Shown here: piece by piece, positions 51,936-63,312 of the stretch
Layout of the letters: every line of letters starts with the position of its first letter
How positions within the stretch are numbered: the stretch's first letter is position 1
NCBI GenBank assembly: GCA_902651635.1
Contig: CACRSC010000150.1
Location: 1 to 64,000, forward strand
Direction of reading: 5' to 3'
Length of the DNA: 64,000 bases
From: Mastigamoeba balamuthi
Lineage: Eukaryota > Evosea > Mastigamoebida > Mastigamoebidae
Notes under the pieces: model-generated
Told to the model about the DNA's origin: nothing
Seen by the model: the letters and a program-made list of their open reading frames with translations, nothing else
Databases searched by the model: none
Made by a program: the position numbers and the translations under genes

Positions 51936-54261
51936 TGCGATGGCGATGTGAAATGGCGATGCTGACTGGACCCAGCGCGTGCGTATTTGAGTACTGGTTT
52001 TGTTAACGGTCATCTCTGTCTTGCGTCGGTTATCAACAGAAAAAGCAGTACAGCGACAATCTCCTAATTCAAATAGATTGTGGAAGTCTGTGACCATCAT
52101 GGATGTGAAAATTTCAGCTTTCCGTAGCTCCGAGTACGGGCAGTGAGCGTCACAGTCGACGTGATGAAGTGAAGCGAACGTGGCTTTCATTACCTCAGAG
52201 TTGTAGGCCGAAAACGTAGATTATTTCGCCAGCGAGAGAGCATCCTCGGCATTCTCCTACGTGGTGGAGGTTGAGGGTGAGATCGTGCCTCTCTTGACTG
52301 GAGAGACTGCGGTGTGTCCTCCTTTCAGGAAACAAGGTATTGCCGGTGGTGAACTCTGTCCTTTCTTGGTGATGAAGAAATGACCTTCTTACTATCGGCA
52401 GTCTTCGAACCAGCACAGCAGAGTCGGTAGTCGGTGGGCTGATATTTTTCGCCCCGTCATGCTCGCTGCTGTTCACGTACTGCCACGTGTGGAGACGCAA
52501 TTTCGCGATGCATAGCTGGTCGTTCAAGGCTTGCTGTGTTTTTCTCTGACACACCCCAGTGTGATTTGAAGTTTTTCGGGTGTTTATCTCTACTCTTCTT
52601 CATCACACCTCATACAGACCCGACTCTGAAGCATCTTCCAATCCAACACTTCAGATCTCAAGGCAGGTCCCCAGCCTAAGAGAATCTGTCTCAACACAGA
52701 CCGAGAATGTAACATGATGAGCAGAAATTCGATGTCACAACGGGATTAAGAGATATTTCTGTTCGGTTTTCTTCATCGACCAAAGGCATTGATTGTACAA
52801 TGGAAGGTAGCTGTGATGTGGGCGTTTCTCCATGATCCCCGTTCAGTCTATGACCAAGATCACTTCATGTGCTGTGAGCTTTCTAAACTGGTCCGTATGA
52901 GTGAGATAAGTGAAGAGGGAGGTGCTGCTAAGACAGTAAGGCTCAGCCGAAGAGAACCTTCAGAACGATCCTGAGCTGTACTTTTCTGGCAAGAAACACC
53001 GAATCCTGGGCCAAAAGGGATTAGAGAGCAAAGGCTGCAGCAAATCTCTTTTTCTCTGGTTTGTAACCTGATAGTGATCATCACTTTTTATGTGATCATC
53101 TGTTGAACCTGCACTATGACCTCCTCTCAGAGTGAACTAAATCCCTGAATGAACTATCACTCTTGGCCAAGTTGCTATTGTAAATAATGTGAGAAGCAAT
53201 TGCAGAAACGTGAAGAGAGACTCCTTGTTTGCTTCCATCAAACAATTATCACACTCTGTCATGCAATGCACTTCAGATCCTGTTATCAATTTTGCAAATT
53301 CCCTTTTGTTCCTGTTTTTACTGTTAAATGCCCGTTTAATTTTCGAATTGCACAAATGCAACTCAGTGAATGTGAATAACACGTATACTGGAAACAAGTT
53401 GTACCTTGGGAATGTAAAGAAGGAAACTGGTTGGAAGAACGACATGGTGCAAAGAAGAACATCAAATGCTGCAAGCCATCAAGGGAATCACCCTATGGAT
53501 TGACTACTGAGATCTGGATCAAGTATAGTAAGGAGGAACATCATTTAATCCCATCAGAAATACAGTGATTTATTCAATAGTGAAGTGCAAAAAGTAAGTG
53601 ATAGTATATGATAAAGAGTTACAATTTCCCGAAACTGTATGCATCGTATCTGAAGCCTGCCTGGGCTGGAAAGCACTTTTGTAAGGCAGTTGCTCTTACA
53701 AAGAAGAAATGAGACTGCTCTTATGGCAGTCTTACTGAGAAGCAGAAGGACAAAACATGAACCACCAGCCGACATTGCCTGCATGTGGTGATGGGTCTGC
53801 ACATCTCCTCTCTCATTCGTTCTTAAAGCAAAGAATGATGAGTTGAATACTCAAGATAAGCTCTGTGAAATTGCATCAATGCATAAGGAAATCTGATATA
53901 TGATAACCACTGATCAATTCAATCAATTAGATAGAATTGCTGTGCATATAGAGTAACAGTGATTGGCTTTGAAGTTTGGTATGTTCGAATGAACTTCCTG
54001 AGAAAGATGAGAAGTCTGTACTAAAATATCCCCTTGCTGTAGCCTAACTGAGAGATCCTAATTTCTCAGCTTCATGATGTATTAGTCGCAGACTGGCTGT
54101 TCGTTGATTGTAGAGACAAGGCTTGCCACACTGATAGGGGCCCATCCCTTGCAATCCATCTTACTGGAAGTGGTCTCGAGTCTGATTGTGGCACAGAAAC
54201 AGAGTGGCTTCAATGTAATTTGGCCAGGTACTAAAAATTGGGGTGGTATGAACAATCCAGA

Positions 54262-54576
54262 CTGAAGAGGAGGGCGCACATGCTGCTACATTGGCCGAAA
54301 GTTGTTCATTGATGTGCACAGCGGCATCAGTGGGGATTGCTGTCATCTCATGTATCACACTCATTTATGATTTAATAACCCCTGATTCGAGTATCAAAAA
54401 CCTCATGATTCCACCAGATAAACAGTAGTTGTGCAGATCTATAACAATTCCAAGGCCCTTGAGCAGTGGGGGGCTTAACCCTTAATCAGGAAAAACTCAA
54501 ATAAAAGCCAGCAGAGATTGGCCCCCCAATGGGCTTAAGAAGGCCAATGTAGCAGCATGTGCGCCCTCCTCTTCAG
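54262..54576. mobile_element. small non-coding element with perfect 35-bp terminal inverted repeats (MITE-like)
   Basis: The left arm 54262-54296 (beginning CTGAAGAGGAGGGCGCACAT) and right arm 54542-54576 are exact reverse complements, enclosing 245 AT-rich bases without an open frame. Terminal inverted repeats on a non-coding 315-base unit are typical of MITEs derived from cut-and-paste DNA transposons. No clear target-site duplication is visible: flanks read AATCCAGA and CAAGTTTA. The GC-rich arms stand out from the AT-rich surroundings. Confidence 0.7.
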
Positions 54577-54694
54577 CAAGTTTATAAGAAGACTTCTGTG
54601 CCTTTCTCTGATTCACCCACCAACAGCTTCATACAAGGTATTTATGTCATTCTAACCATAATCATACTACTGTATAGTAACTCAGATTACTACT

Positions 54695-54698
<4 letters not shown>

Positions 54699-54728
<30 letters not shown>
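54699..54728. repeat. CT microsatellite
   Basis: About fourteen CT dinucleotides in the AT-rich block, unrelated to any gene seen. Confidence 0.95.
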
Positions 54729-54731
<3 letters not shown>

Positions 54732-55134
54732 GCAGAGTTCTCTTTTTTATCTATCAGAGCCTGTCATTTCTGTTGTGCAAGCTGAAGGTGGCTGTTGAAA
54801 GCCTCCTCCTTGGTATCATTATTACATCTTGAGCTTCTTGTTTGAAGACCCGAAATATTGTCCACAGGTGTGTGAAATGACGTCATGTCAAGTCTCCTGT
54901 GCTCTAAACTACACTCGCGCTTAATTAAGTAGTCTGACCTAGCAGGTTGGAATGCTGTGTTAATGGCTGGGTTTAGAGCCATTTCCACCACTCCTGACTG
55001 AGCCATGTGCAACATTTACTGCATAAAAACCTTTGTTATTTTCGCTGGTCAGAGGGATGAGGGAGGTTGTGCAAAATGATGGGGCGTGTGATAGTTTATT
55101 GCCTTACGTGTGCAGGAGACGAGGGTGCTTGCTC

Positions 55135-58100
55135 TTACCGGCCAATCCTTGTTGGCGGCTCGACTCCCTTGAAGAACCCCTTCTCCTGAAGCTCGTTTTG
55201 GTGGCGCTCGTACATGTGAACGATCAGGTTGTCCTTCACGTTCTTGCCGCAGAACGGGCACACACCGACTGTGTTGCAATACTGGTTGTGCGTGTCCCAT
55301 TGTACATATCGCATCTGGTACTTGCACTGCGAGCACGACACCATCCGCATGCGGCAGTCCTTCTTGTGGAACTTTATAAAGGTCGACTCGAGCACCATCC
55401 CGCACTCGACGCACTTCATCCGCTGGCTCGACGCCCGAGCAGGCGGTGACTCCCGCGGCGACCGCGGCTGCTGCTGGTGAGCGTGTGGCGCCGCCGCCAC
55501 TAGAGCACCAGACATCAGCGCGGACGCGGGGTCGAACTGTGTCATCGGCGGCGACATGTGCACTGGATGGTGGTGGTACGGCAGGACGCTGGGTGGGGCG
55601 CCAACGCCAACGCCCATCCCCACGCCAGGTCCCACGCCAAAGGGCGGCAGCAAGCTGGCGCCAGCAGTGCCGGGGCTCCGCATCGGCGGAGGAATGCCGT
55701 AGAAGCCGTAGCCCAGCCCGCAGAAGGTGGGCGTCGCAGACACGGGCAGGGGGCCAGGGTTCACGCCCGTCATGCCCGGGGGCGTCAGGCTCGGCGACAG
55801 CGCGTTGCTCGGGCCCATCGGTGGCGGCGGTGGTATCGCAGGCAGCCCGAATTGCCCCGTCGGCACAGGCGGCAACCCAAACTGCCCAAGAGGCGGCGAC
55901 TGCGGGCTCCTGCGTGTCGAATGGCCAGTCAACAACCAATGAATGCATCACAGTGGGTTGGCGAGCAAACAAGAGCAAACAACAATCGAGTTGTCTCGAG
56001 TCAAAGGCGGAGAAAACGAAGACACAAAAGGAACCCATGACAACACAATCTGAGGGCCACAGTGTCGGCATGGCCCAGAGGTGGGCGAGAGGGGCGGGGG
56101 TAACAAAATTGGACAGAGGGAATCCGGAGTGCAACGAAAACAGCGTGGGAGTAAAGGGATCGAGCCGCACAGAGTGAAGTTCGTCGTGTGCGAGGCCCAT
56201 GGGGGCACGACAGGCGTGGAGGGCGCAGAGGGCGCGGTCTGCCACAGGATGCGCGGCACGCTCTCGCCAGGGATCGCTCGCAGGCCGTCGCTGTTGCTGA
56301 GCCCCTTGAGGAACCGCTCGTCGACGACGTGGCCCGGGCTCACGGGGCTCACGGGGCTGCCCACGACGCTCGGCGCAAACGTCTTGGGCGACTGCGTGGC
56401 GCTGGGGCTCTCCTGTGCCGCTCCCCCCGCCTGGTCCTCGAACTTGCTGCGGAACAGCGCCCGCAGGTACGCCGAGCGCTCCCTGCCCGGCGAGTCGGGG
56501 AACTCCTGCGCCGCCCGCGCGGCCCACGCCGACACCAGCGGCGCCCACTCGCTCCACGGGCGGCTGCGGATCATCGCCTCGACGCACATGCACTCGAGCG
56601 ACCCCATCCGCAGCGCGCTGACGTCGCGCGTGCGCCGCCAGAGCGCCGTGACCGCGTCGTCGCTCAGCTCGGCGGCGATCAGCTGCGCGTAGATCTTGCG
56701 CAGCGCCCGGCTGCCCGCCGCCGCCTCGCCAAAGGCCAGCAGCCCGTCGCGGAACAGCGACCACCGGTCCTCCACCTCCGCGGCCCCGCCGGCGGCGCTC
56801 GGGAACCCGTGCGTGTGCCGCTCGCGGGCGACCAGCGTCAGCACGCGCAGCCGCAGCGACGGCATCTCCGCGGCGCCGACTCTCGCGATCGCCAGGCCGC
56901 CTATCATCGAGTCCAGGCGGTCGACGCGCTCGAGCATCGCGTCGAGCTGCGACTGCGCGTGCTGGGCGGCGAGGTCGCGCTTGTGGCAGTTGCGTATGCG
57001 CTCGTCAGCAAACGTCAGCGCCTCCGAGTTGAGGCGCGGGTTCTCGCGAGCGTTGTCCGAGACGCCGCGGTCGCGGAGCTCCTTGGGCACCGCGCCGATG
57101 GTGCAGGCGGCGCCCAGCAGCGTCTTGGCCTCGAGCAGCGCGTCCTTGCTGCCAAAGAGGTCCACGCCGCTGAGATTCACGTACTTCATATCTGCGCCCG
57201 GGAATCTCGCCGACGAGATATCGGCGCCCGAAAGATCCGCGCCGAACATATCGGCGTCGGTGAAGTCTGCGCAGCTCAGGTTGGCGCGCGAGAGGTTGGT
57301 GTTGCGCATCAGAGCGCCCGCCAGCGAGCAGCCCGCGAGGTTGCAGCCCGAGAGGTTGAAGTTGCTGACGTCGGTGCCCGCGAGGTTGACGTCCGAGAAC
57401 TCGGGCGCCCAGCGCTCGACGTCCGACTGCGAGAGCAGCAGCTTGGCCGCGTCCTTGTGCTGCGAGAGGTCCTGGTCGATCGACGCGCCCCCGAGGAACA
57501 CGGCCCACGTCAGGTCCGCCTTCTCCAGATTCTTGGCTCCACGCAAATTCGCCCTGCGTTGACGTCAGATGCCACACGTGGCTGCTGGGCTGTGAAGGGG
57601 GGTACCTGGAGAAATTGGCGCCGCAGAGCTTGGCGCCTGAGAAGTTGCAGTAGCGCAGGTCCGCCTCGACGAACATCGCGCAGGTGAGGTCGCAGCCGCT
57701 AAAGTCCACGGCGCACAGCTTCGCCTTGCGGAAGTCGCAGCGCTGCGCCGCGAGAGGCAGTGAGCGAGTGAACCAGAATCAGCCGGCCACCCCCCACCCA
57801 AACCAGAGCCAAAGCGAAAAAGCAGTGGCGAGTTCGAAATTGAATGTGGGCGCGGCAGAGGGGGCGAAGAGAGTACGGGGCTGTGCAAATAAAAGCCAAG
57901 AAATTGATCGCGTGCGCCGCGGGGAGGGAAGCGGGTGGGCGGCCCGTGCCTTGAGCCTGGCGTTGGAGAACTGGGCCGCGGCCCACATGCCGAGGGATAT
58001 CGCCGCCTGGATGGCCTCGCGCCCGGCAGGGCTGTCGTAGTAGTCCTTGCTGCACATCCACGAGTCCCTGAAGGTGGCGCTCTCGGCCGAGGCGTGGCTC

Positions 58101-58902
58101 CAGTTGCTCGCGGGCGCGTTGACTTCGGACACGTCCGCGTGGTCGAGCGTCGCGGCGACGAGCGACGTCTTGCGCATGTGCGCGCCCGAGAGGTTGCAGA
58201 ACTGCATCAGGCACGAGTTGAGCACCGCCAGCTCCAGGTTCGCCTTCTCGAAGCTCACGCGCGCCAGCGCCGAGCCGCGCATGTTCGTCCGCATCAGCGT
58301 CGCCTGCGCGTGGGAATTTTCAAATCGTCGGCGAGTGTTCCCGATTCAGATTGTCCAATTCGCAGCGGCCTCGCGGGCGAACGGCGCGGCCCCGGGGGGA
58401 GACAGGCCCCCGGGAGCACGCCTCCCCCGAGACCCAGAAGAGAAAGGCCGGCCTGGCCGATTTCAGAGCTAAACGGTCAGGTGCAAACGGTGGGGTCTGA
58501 ATGGGGGAAGAAGGGAGAAGAGAAGGAGAAGAGGGGGGAGAGGGGGCGGAGGAGGGGGCGAAGGGGGGTAAGCCCAACCTTGCTGAAGTTCACGTCGCGC
58601 TCGATGGGGGTCTTCTGGATGGGGTCGATCGTGAGGCGGCGCATGTCGAGGTACTCCATGACGCAGTCGCTGAGGTCGTCCTTGTACCAGCTGAACGGCA
58701 TGACGCCGTGCGCGGCGACCTCGCGCGTCGATATTCTCGGCGGCACGCCGGTGACCTCGGTCACGACGACGTGTGGCCTGTCGTCCTCGGGGCACGGCAT
58801 GTTCGTGTGGCACCACTCGGTCACGTCCTTGGCCGCGTTGCGCTTGATGTACGACGCCAGCGCCTTGCGCGTGCCCTTGATCCCGCGGATGCCGACCAGC
58901 AT
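55135..58902 (-). CDS. large pentapeptide-repeat protein with novel N-terminus and C-terminal zinc-finger region
   Basis: Multi-exon gene. It starts MLVGIRGIKGTRKALASY at 58902; the first exon (to NFSK) is of unknown type. Next come blocks of A(D/N)LxX pentapeptides over several exons: LARVSFEKANLELAVLNS, AHMRKTSLVAATLDHADV, MDFSGCDLTCAMFVEADL, VNLAGTDVSNFNLSGCNLAG, then ANLSCADFTDADMFGADLSG and ADISSARFPGADMKYVNLSG. These stack as a right-handed quadrilateral beta helix. A helical domain of about 250 residues follows (MLERVDRLDSMIGGLAIARV; LRKIYAQLIAAELSDDAVTA). Then comes a Pro/Gly-rich linker and a Cys/His region (MKCVECGMVLESTFIKFH; SCSQCKYQMRYVQWDTHNQY; CPFCGKNVKDNLIVHMYERH) resembling TRAF-type or C2H2 fingers. 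The linker exon joins by a GTGCGG donor. That 5' and 3' halves form one gene is inferred from frame-compatible splicing. Confidence 0.75.
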
Positions 58903-59737
58903 TTCTCTGGGCCCGCCTGCTCCTCTGCTGCCGCTTCTCCGCCCCCGCGCTCGGCGATGGTGTCTGGGGCTCCCGGCCCTGCGAGTGTGTCTGGCGCCTG
59001 GCGCTCGGGGGTCGCGTTCGTGCGGCGGAGGGCAGCCACCTGAAAAAGGCACCACCCCCCACAAGAAAAATAAAAATGGGGGTGTTGGTTTTGCACCTCG
59101 CGCGTCACAGGAGTAAACCTCCATTGCAATGAAAAAACAATCTCCGGGCGACGTGTGCGCAGGGGACGATCCCCCGGGGCGGCCGGTGGCGTGGCGGTGT
59201 ACCCCCGGCCTCCCGCCGCGGGGGTTGCTGGTGCCCAAGGGGCCCACCCGCTGCCGCAGGAGGACGATACCAGTTTCGTTTTGCACCGTGCCCCTTCTCA
59301 GAGTGTCTATCGGGCCCACCGACAATCCAAACCGCCCTGACGCCCCATTTCCCGATTCAATTGCGCACCGCGCTGCCCGCTTGCCGTGCGCGCCGCAGCC
59401 TCAAACGCGCATTGGCCGGAGGAGGGGGAGAGGGGCAGATGAGCCGGAGACTGCAAGAGGCCGGGGAGGTAAGGCACGGGGGATCGAAGATCTTTACTGG
59501 ATAATTCAGATTGAATTGTGTTCTCTGAATCCCAATCGGGCAACAGGGCCAAAGAGAGAGCACTGCAACCCACGGCAACCCACGGCTACATGGCAGGCAA
59601 AGAGATTCCCTGAGGGGCTTTGTGATAAACGAGAGTGTTGTGTGGATTATGGCGCGAATGAGGATTAAAGAACGGAAGGGGGCCGCTCCCCATACCTCCC
59701 TTTCACCTTTTTGTGTTTCTACTCCCCCAGCTCAGGG
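58903..59737. other. intergenic region upstream of the pentapeptide gene
   Basis: About 830 bases between two minus-strand genes. It contains GATTCAATTG and CAGATTGAATTG words like those in local introns, but no coherent exon set or family motif. Probably promoter plus the Rab 3' UTR. Confidence 0.45.
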
Positions 59738-61105
59738 CTAGCACGCGCACTTGCTGCCGCCCTGGTTCGGCTCTTGCAAAAGCAGCTTCTCTGTCACCGG
59801 CACCTCGGGCTCGGGCGAGTCGCTTGTGGCCATTTTCCGTTTCCTGAAGTGACACGCACATCAGACGCAGGCAAAAGGGGAGGGAGGGGCAATAAAATAA
59901 AGGCCGAGGCGGGAATCGATCGTACTGCTCGAGGACCTGCTTGGCGAGCACGGTGAAGGCCTCGGTGACGTTGGTGCTGTCCTTGGCGCTCGTCTCGAAG
60001 AAGAGCATCGTGTTCTCCTCGGCGAACTTCTGCGCGTCCTCGGACGGCACCTGGCGCTTGTCCGCCGACACGTCGCACTTGTTGCCGACGAGCATCATGG
60101 CGATCGTCTCGTCTGTGTTGTTCTTCACTCCGTCCAGCCACGTCTTGAGCCCGTCAAACGACGACCTCGCCGACACGTCGTACCTGTTCGTTGGCGGGTG
60201 CACACCAGCCTGTCGTCAGTACAGCCCCCCGCAAACACCCCCCCATCACGGCGCACATGACGATGACAGCGTCAGCGCCGCGGTAGTACGCGGTGGTGAT
60301 GGACCTCTGCGCAGGGCACGGTCAGGTCAGTCGCGCTGGCCCGGCCTTGTCGGCGAGAGGCTCGGGAGGGGGGGCGACGTACGAAGCGCTCCGACCCAGC
60401 AGTGTCCCACTGCGGTGGCGGGAAACACGGTCAGTCAGTCGCGTGAGTGAGTCGGAGAGGGCAACGGCTGGGGGGAAGGGAGGGGTATAGGGGGCTGCGC
60501 GTACGATCTGCAGCTTGACGGTCTTGCCGAGCAGCTCCAGCGTTCGGATTTTCTGCGCTGAGGCGTTAGGAGAAACAGGCCCCTCCCGTGGGACCGAGCG
60601 GGGGCGCGGCAGCGCACGAAGTCCACGCCGACCGTGCAGATGAAAGTCTCGATGAAGGTGTCGTCCTGCGCGCGCGCGCGGCGCCGGGTGAGCGCCGAGG
60701 TGGCCCAGGAATTAATTCGCACGCCAAACAGCCCACCAAAGGAGAGGGAGGGCAGAGAGACAGCAAGAGAGGAGCAGTTTTTGCGCTGTGGGAAAGGAGG
60801 AGGCAGTTGGGAGGGGACACGCACCGCAAAGCGGATCATGAAGCACGACTTGCCGACGCCAGAGTCGCCCACGAGGATGAACTTGAACAGGTAGTCGCTG
60901 CACCACGCGCGCCCCCCCGACAGAGGAACATTGTTAGATTCAAAACGCCCCCCCAGTCGTGGGGCCAAGAGAGCGAGGAGATCTGTTAGCAAAGTGCAGT
61001 TCAATTAAAAAATTCCGCAGGCCGCTCGCACACCCGACGGCACCGCGGGCGCCGGGGAGGAGGGGGCCCCGGGCAGGAGGGGGGATGTGCGCACTACTCC
61101 GCCAT
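59738..61105 (-). CDS. Rab-family small GTPase, eight exons, Ser in place of the switch II Gln
   Basis: Exon 1 (61105-61095) gives MAEY with a GTGCGC donor. Following exons read DYLFKFILVGDSGVGKSCFM (P-loop), DDTFIETFICTVGVDF (effector loop with T-x-G-V-D-F), KIRTLELLGKTVKLQI, WDTAGSERF, RSITTAYYRGADAVIVMYDV, LVGNKCDVSADKRQV and FFETSAKDSTNVTEAF. The end is NQGGSKCAC, a CXC geranylgeranylation site. The order and RabF motifs identify a Rab, near Rab1/8-type. The usual WDTAGQERF has Ser for the catalytic Gln, as in Rab24, predicting slow intrinsic GTP hydrolysis. Nearly every donor is GTGCG or GTACG. GAAGATATTC lies about 96 bases upstream. The gene encodes a vesicle-trafficking switch; the route is unknown. 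Confidence 0.92.
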
Positions 61106-62250
61106 GGCGCTGGCTCCTCTTGCGCTGGTTGCTTGCCACACGCTCGCGCACCGACAAAAAACCGGGACTGAAACGCCGATGAAGATTCTCCGTGGATGAT
61201 GAAGATATTCCTGGCTGACGAGCAAGCCGCCGGGGCACCAAACGTCGTGAACTTTTCTCGGGCTCCCTCGGGAGGGGGAGGGGAGGGGAGGGGCTTGCAG
61301 CAAGGTGGTGCTCAGGTGCCACACGGCCACAGCTTGGCACGCTTCTCAGATCTTTCCGAGAAGGAGGCGGGAATGGTTGGGATCCAGCAAGTACATTATC
61401 CACAAAAACCACACTCCGCAGGAGGACTCCTTAGTGAAACGCTGTAGGCGGGTTCTCTCCGACTGCGTGCCAGGCATCCTCGATGTGATCCCGATGTTAT
61501 CTCAATGCCTTAGTTTTTCCATTATCACCGACTGCTATCTTGGGTAACACATCCACAACGACCCCTGACCGTCGGTTCCGAGCTCAATCAGCTGCAGTCC
61601 GTGCACACTCGTTTTACGCCCCAGCAAATCAAGATGCGGAACAAGGAGCAGGAGCAGCAGCAACAACAACAACGTTTCTCATCCTAATGATGAAGGTGCA
61701 ATACATCCGAAGCAGTGAATCATGAGGGCTTCTCGAGGCGGGGGCTTGCAGTGGGCTGAACCGCGAGCGCGGCCCACGAGGATGACGCCCAGCAGTAAGA
61801 AGTCTCTCTGTCGTCACCACTCTCAGCAGAGAGGTGGTTTTCGGTTCAGCCTCCACTAGATATTTATTTCTGTTGGACCACCCAAGGAGCCCAGCGAAGT
61901 CGCCGGGCCCGGTGGAAAGGGACAGGAGAGAGCGTCAGTTCAGAGCGGTCGCCCCCCGGCCCGAGAGTATCGCACCGTCGCCGTCGCGCCAGCCCTCCGG
62001 CAGCACAGTATTTCGTGCACACAAAGGGCGCCTGTTGCGCACAGTTCTTTTCGTACTTGCCAGTGCACTGCCACCCACCGATAAGGCAACCGGGGCAGCA
62101 CCGCATGCAAAGCCAAACGGCGCAGCAGCATGCAGTCTTTGCCATCCTGAAGCGAGCGGGGGCGGACGCACCTCCTCTCGCGCCGACCCAGAGCAAAAGG
62201 TGCAGCATCCCAGCCCGTCCTCCTCGCTTTTCCTCCCGCTCCCCTCCCCT
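61106..62250. other. divergent promoter region, Rab / Sel1-repeat gene
   Basis: About 1.1 kb. GAAGATATTC (61201) serves Rab. AGATATTTATTT near 61858 is in the sense orientation for the Sel1 gene but about 390 bases from its proposed ATG, so an unseen 5' exon or a more upstream start in the same frame is possible. A CAGCAGCAACAACAACAACAA run lies near 61653-61673. Confidence 0.5.
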
Positions 62251-63312
62251 ATGCAGATGATGAAACACAACGCACACGCACACCCCCCGCCCGCTTCGCC
62301 TGTGCCGTTTTTCCATCCGAGCCCCGAGAGGTGCACTCACGCCGCGCCTACGGCGCTCCACCCGCGCAGGGCCCGGACGGCCTCGGACTCCCCGCCTGCG
62401 TCGCTCGAGGGCGCGGCGCCGGAGCAGGCGCGCCTGTACGGCCTCTACCTGCTGCGCCCAGAGGCCACGGCCGACGACCGCGCGTCGGGCGCGCGCTGGC
62501 TCGCGGCGGCGGCCGCCCGCGGCGACGCCCACGCGCAGCTCGCGCTGGGCCTCTGCTACGCGGCCGGCGACGCGTCGTGCGCGCGCGACATGTCGCGGGC
62601 GGCGTTCCTCTTCGAGCTCGCGGCCTCGCACAGCGACGCGGCCCACGGCGACGCGGTGCACATGCAGGCCGTCAACAACCTCGCCTTCTGCTACGCCTCG
62701 GGCGAGGGCGTCGAGCGCGACGCCAGCCGCGCCGCCGCGCTCTGGTCCGACGCCGCGCGCGCCGGCGACGCGATGGCGCAGATGAACCTCGGCGCGTGCT
62801 ACGCCAACGGCGACGGCGTCCGCGCCGACGCCGCAGAGGCCGCGCGGCTCTGGTCGCTCGCCGCCAGCGCGGGCAGCGCCGACGCGCAGTACGAGCTGGG
62901 CCTCGCGCGGCGCGAGGGCAGCGGCGTCGCGCGCAGCGACTCCGAGGCCGCGCGGCTCTTCGCGCTGGCGGCCGAGCAGGGCCACGCGGCGGCCATGTGG
63001 CGCCTCGCCCAGTGCGTGCGCGCGGGCGGCGACGGCGTCGACGGCGACCCCGAGCGCGCGCAGAGGCTCCTCGAGGCCGCCGCGCGCGGGGGGTCCGCGG
63101 GGGCGATGGTCGAGATCGCCCGGGGGCTCGCCGGGCGCCCCGACGCGCGCGCGGCCGTGCGGGTGGCGCGCCAGGCGCTGCAGGCGGCGCGCGAGGCGTC
63201 GGACAGCGCCGCAGAGGCCGAGGCCTGCGACCTCATCGCCACGTTCTGCGTGCGCGACACGGACGCGGTGGACGCGGCGCAGGGGCAGCAGCAGCAGCAG
63301 CAGCAGCACTGA
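62251..63312 (+). CDS. Sel1-repeat protein with polyQ tail
   Basis: Single exon from ATG 62251 (MQMMKHNAHAHPPP), 353 residues; the frame is open further upstream, so the start is uncertain. After a Pro/His-rich leader come about six Sel1-like repeats of 36 residues: ARWLAAAAARGDAHAQLALG then LCYAAGDASCARDMSRAAFL; NNLAFCYASGEGVERDASRA; MNLGACYANGDGVRADAAEA; YELGLARREGSGVARSDSEA; RLFALAAEQGHAAAMWRLAQ; RLLEAAARGGSAGAMVEIAR. Each has the A-x-x-x-L-G-x-x-Y-x-x-G-x-G-V pattern of TPR-related Sel1 solenoids, which scaffold protein complexes. It ends with a Q7 run (63286 onward) and His. The exon is over 75 percent GC. Confidence 0.88.
   Translation: MQMMKHNAHAHPPPASPVPFFHPSPERCTHAAPTALHPRRARTASDSPPASLEGAAPEQARLYGLYLLRPEATADDRASGARWLAAAAARGDAHAQLALGLCYAAGDASCARDMSRAAFLFELAASHSDAAHGDAVHMQAVNNLAFCYASGEGVERDASRAAALWSDAARAGDAMAQMNLGACYANGDGVRADAAEAARLWSLAASAGSADAQYELGLARREGSGVARSDSEAARLFALAAEQGHAAAMWRLAQCVRAGGDGVDGDPERAQRLLEAAARGGSAGAMVEIARGLAGRPDARAAVRVARQALQAAREASDSAAEAEACDLIATFCVRDTDAVDAAQGQQQQQQQH

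Larger units (their letters stand above)
51936..55134. other. AT-rich, gene-poor block
   Basis: From about 52000 to 55100 the sequence is AT-rich and lacks convincing open frames; the longest are about 100-140 codons without motifs. It contains the inverted-repeat element at 54262-54576 and a CT microsatellite. The left end holds the GH28 promoter. The right end is the 3' flank of the pentapeptide gene, where AATAAA on the minus strand near 55090-55100 is a likely polyadenylation signal. Confidence 0.6.

Noticed and set aside
52195-53802. Short open frames in the AT-rich block as genes or transposase remnants
   Set aside because: None exceeds about 120 codons, and no catalytic or DNA-binding motif of a known transposase or other element was found.
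63286-63309. CAG repeat as a stand-alone element
   Set aside because: It is in frame as polyglutamine at the end of the Sel1-repeat protein.
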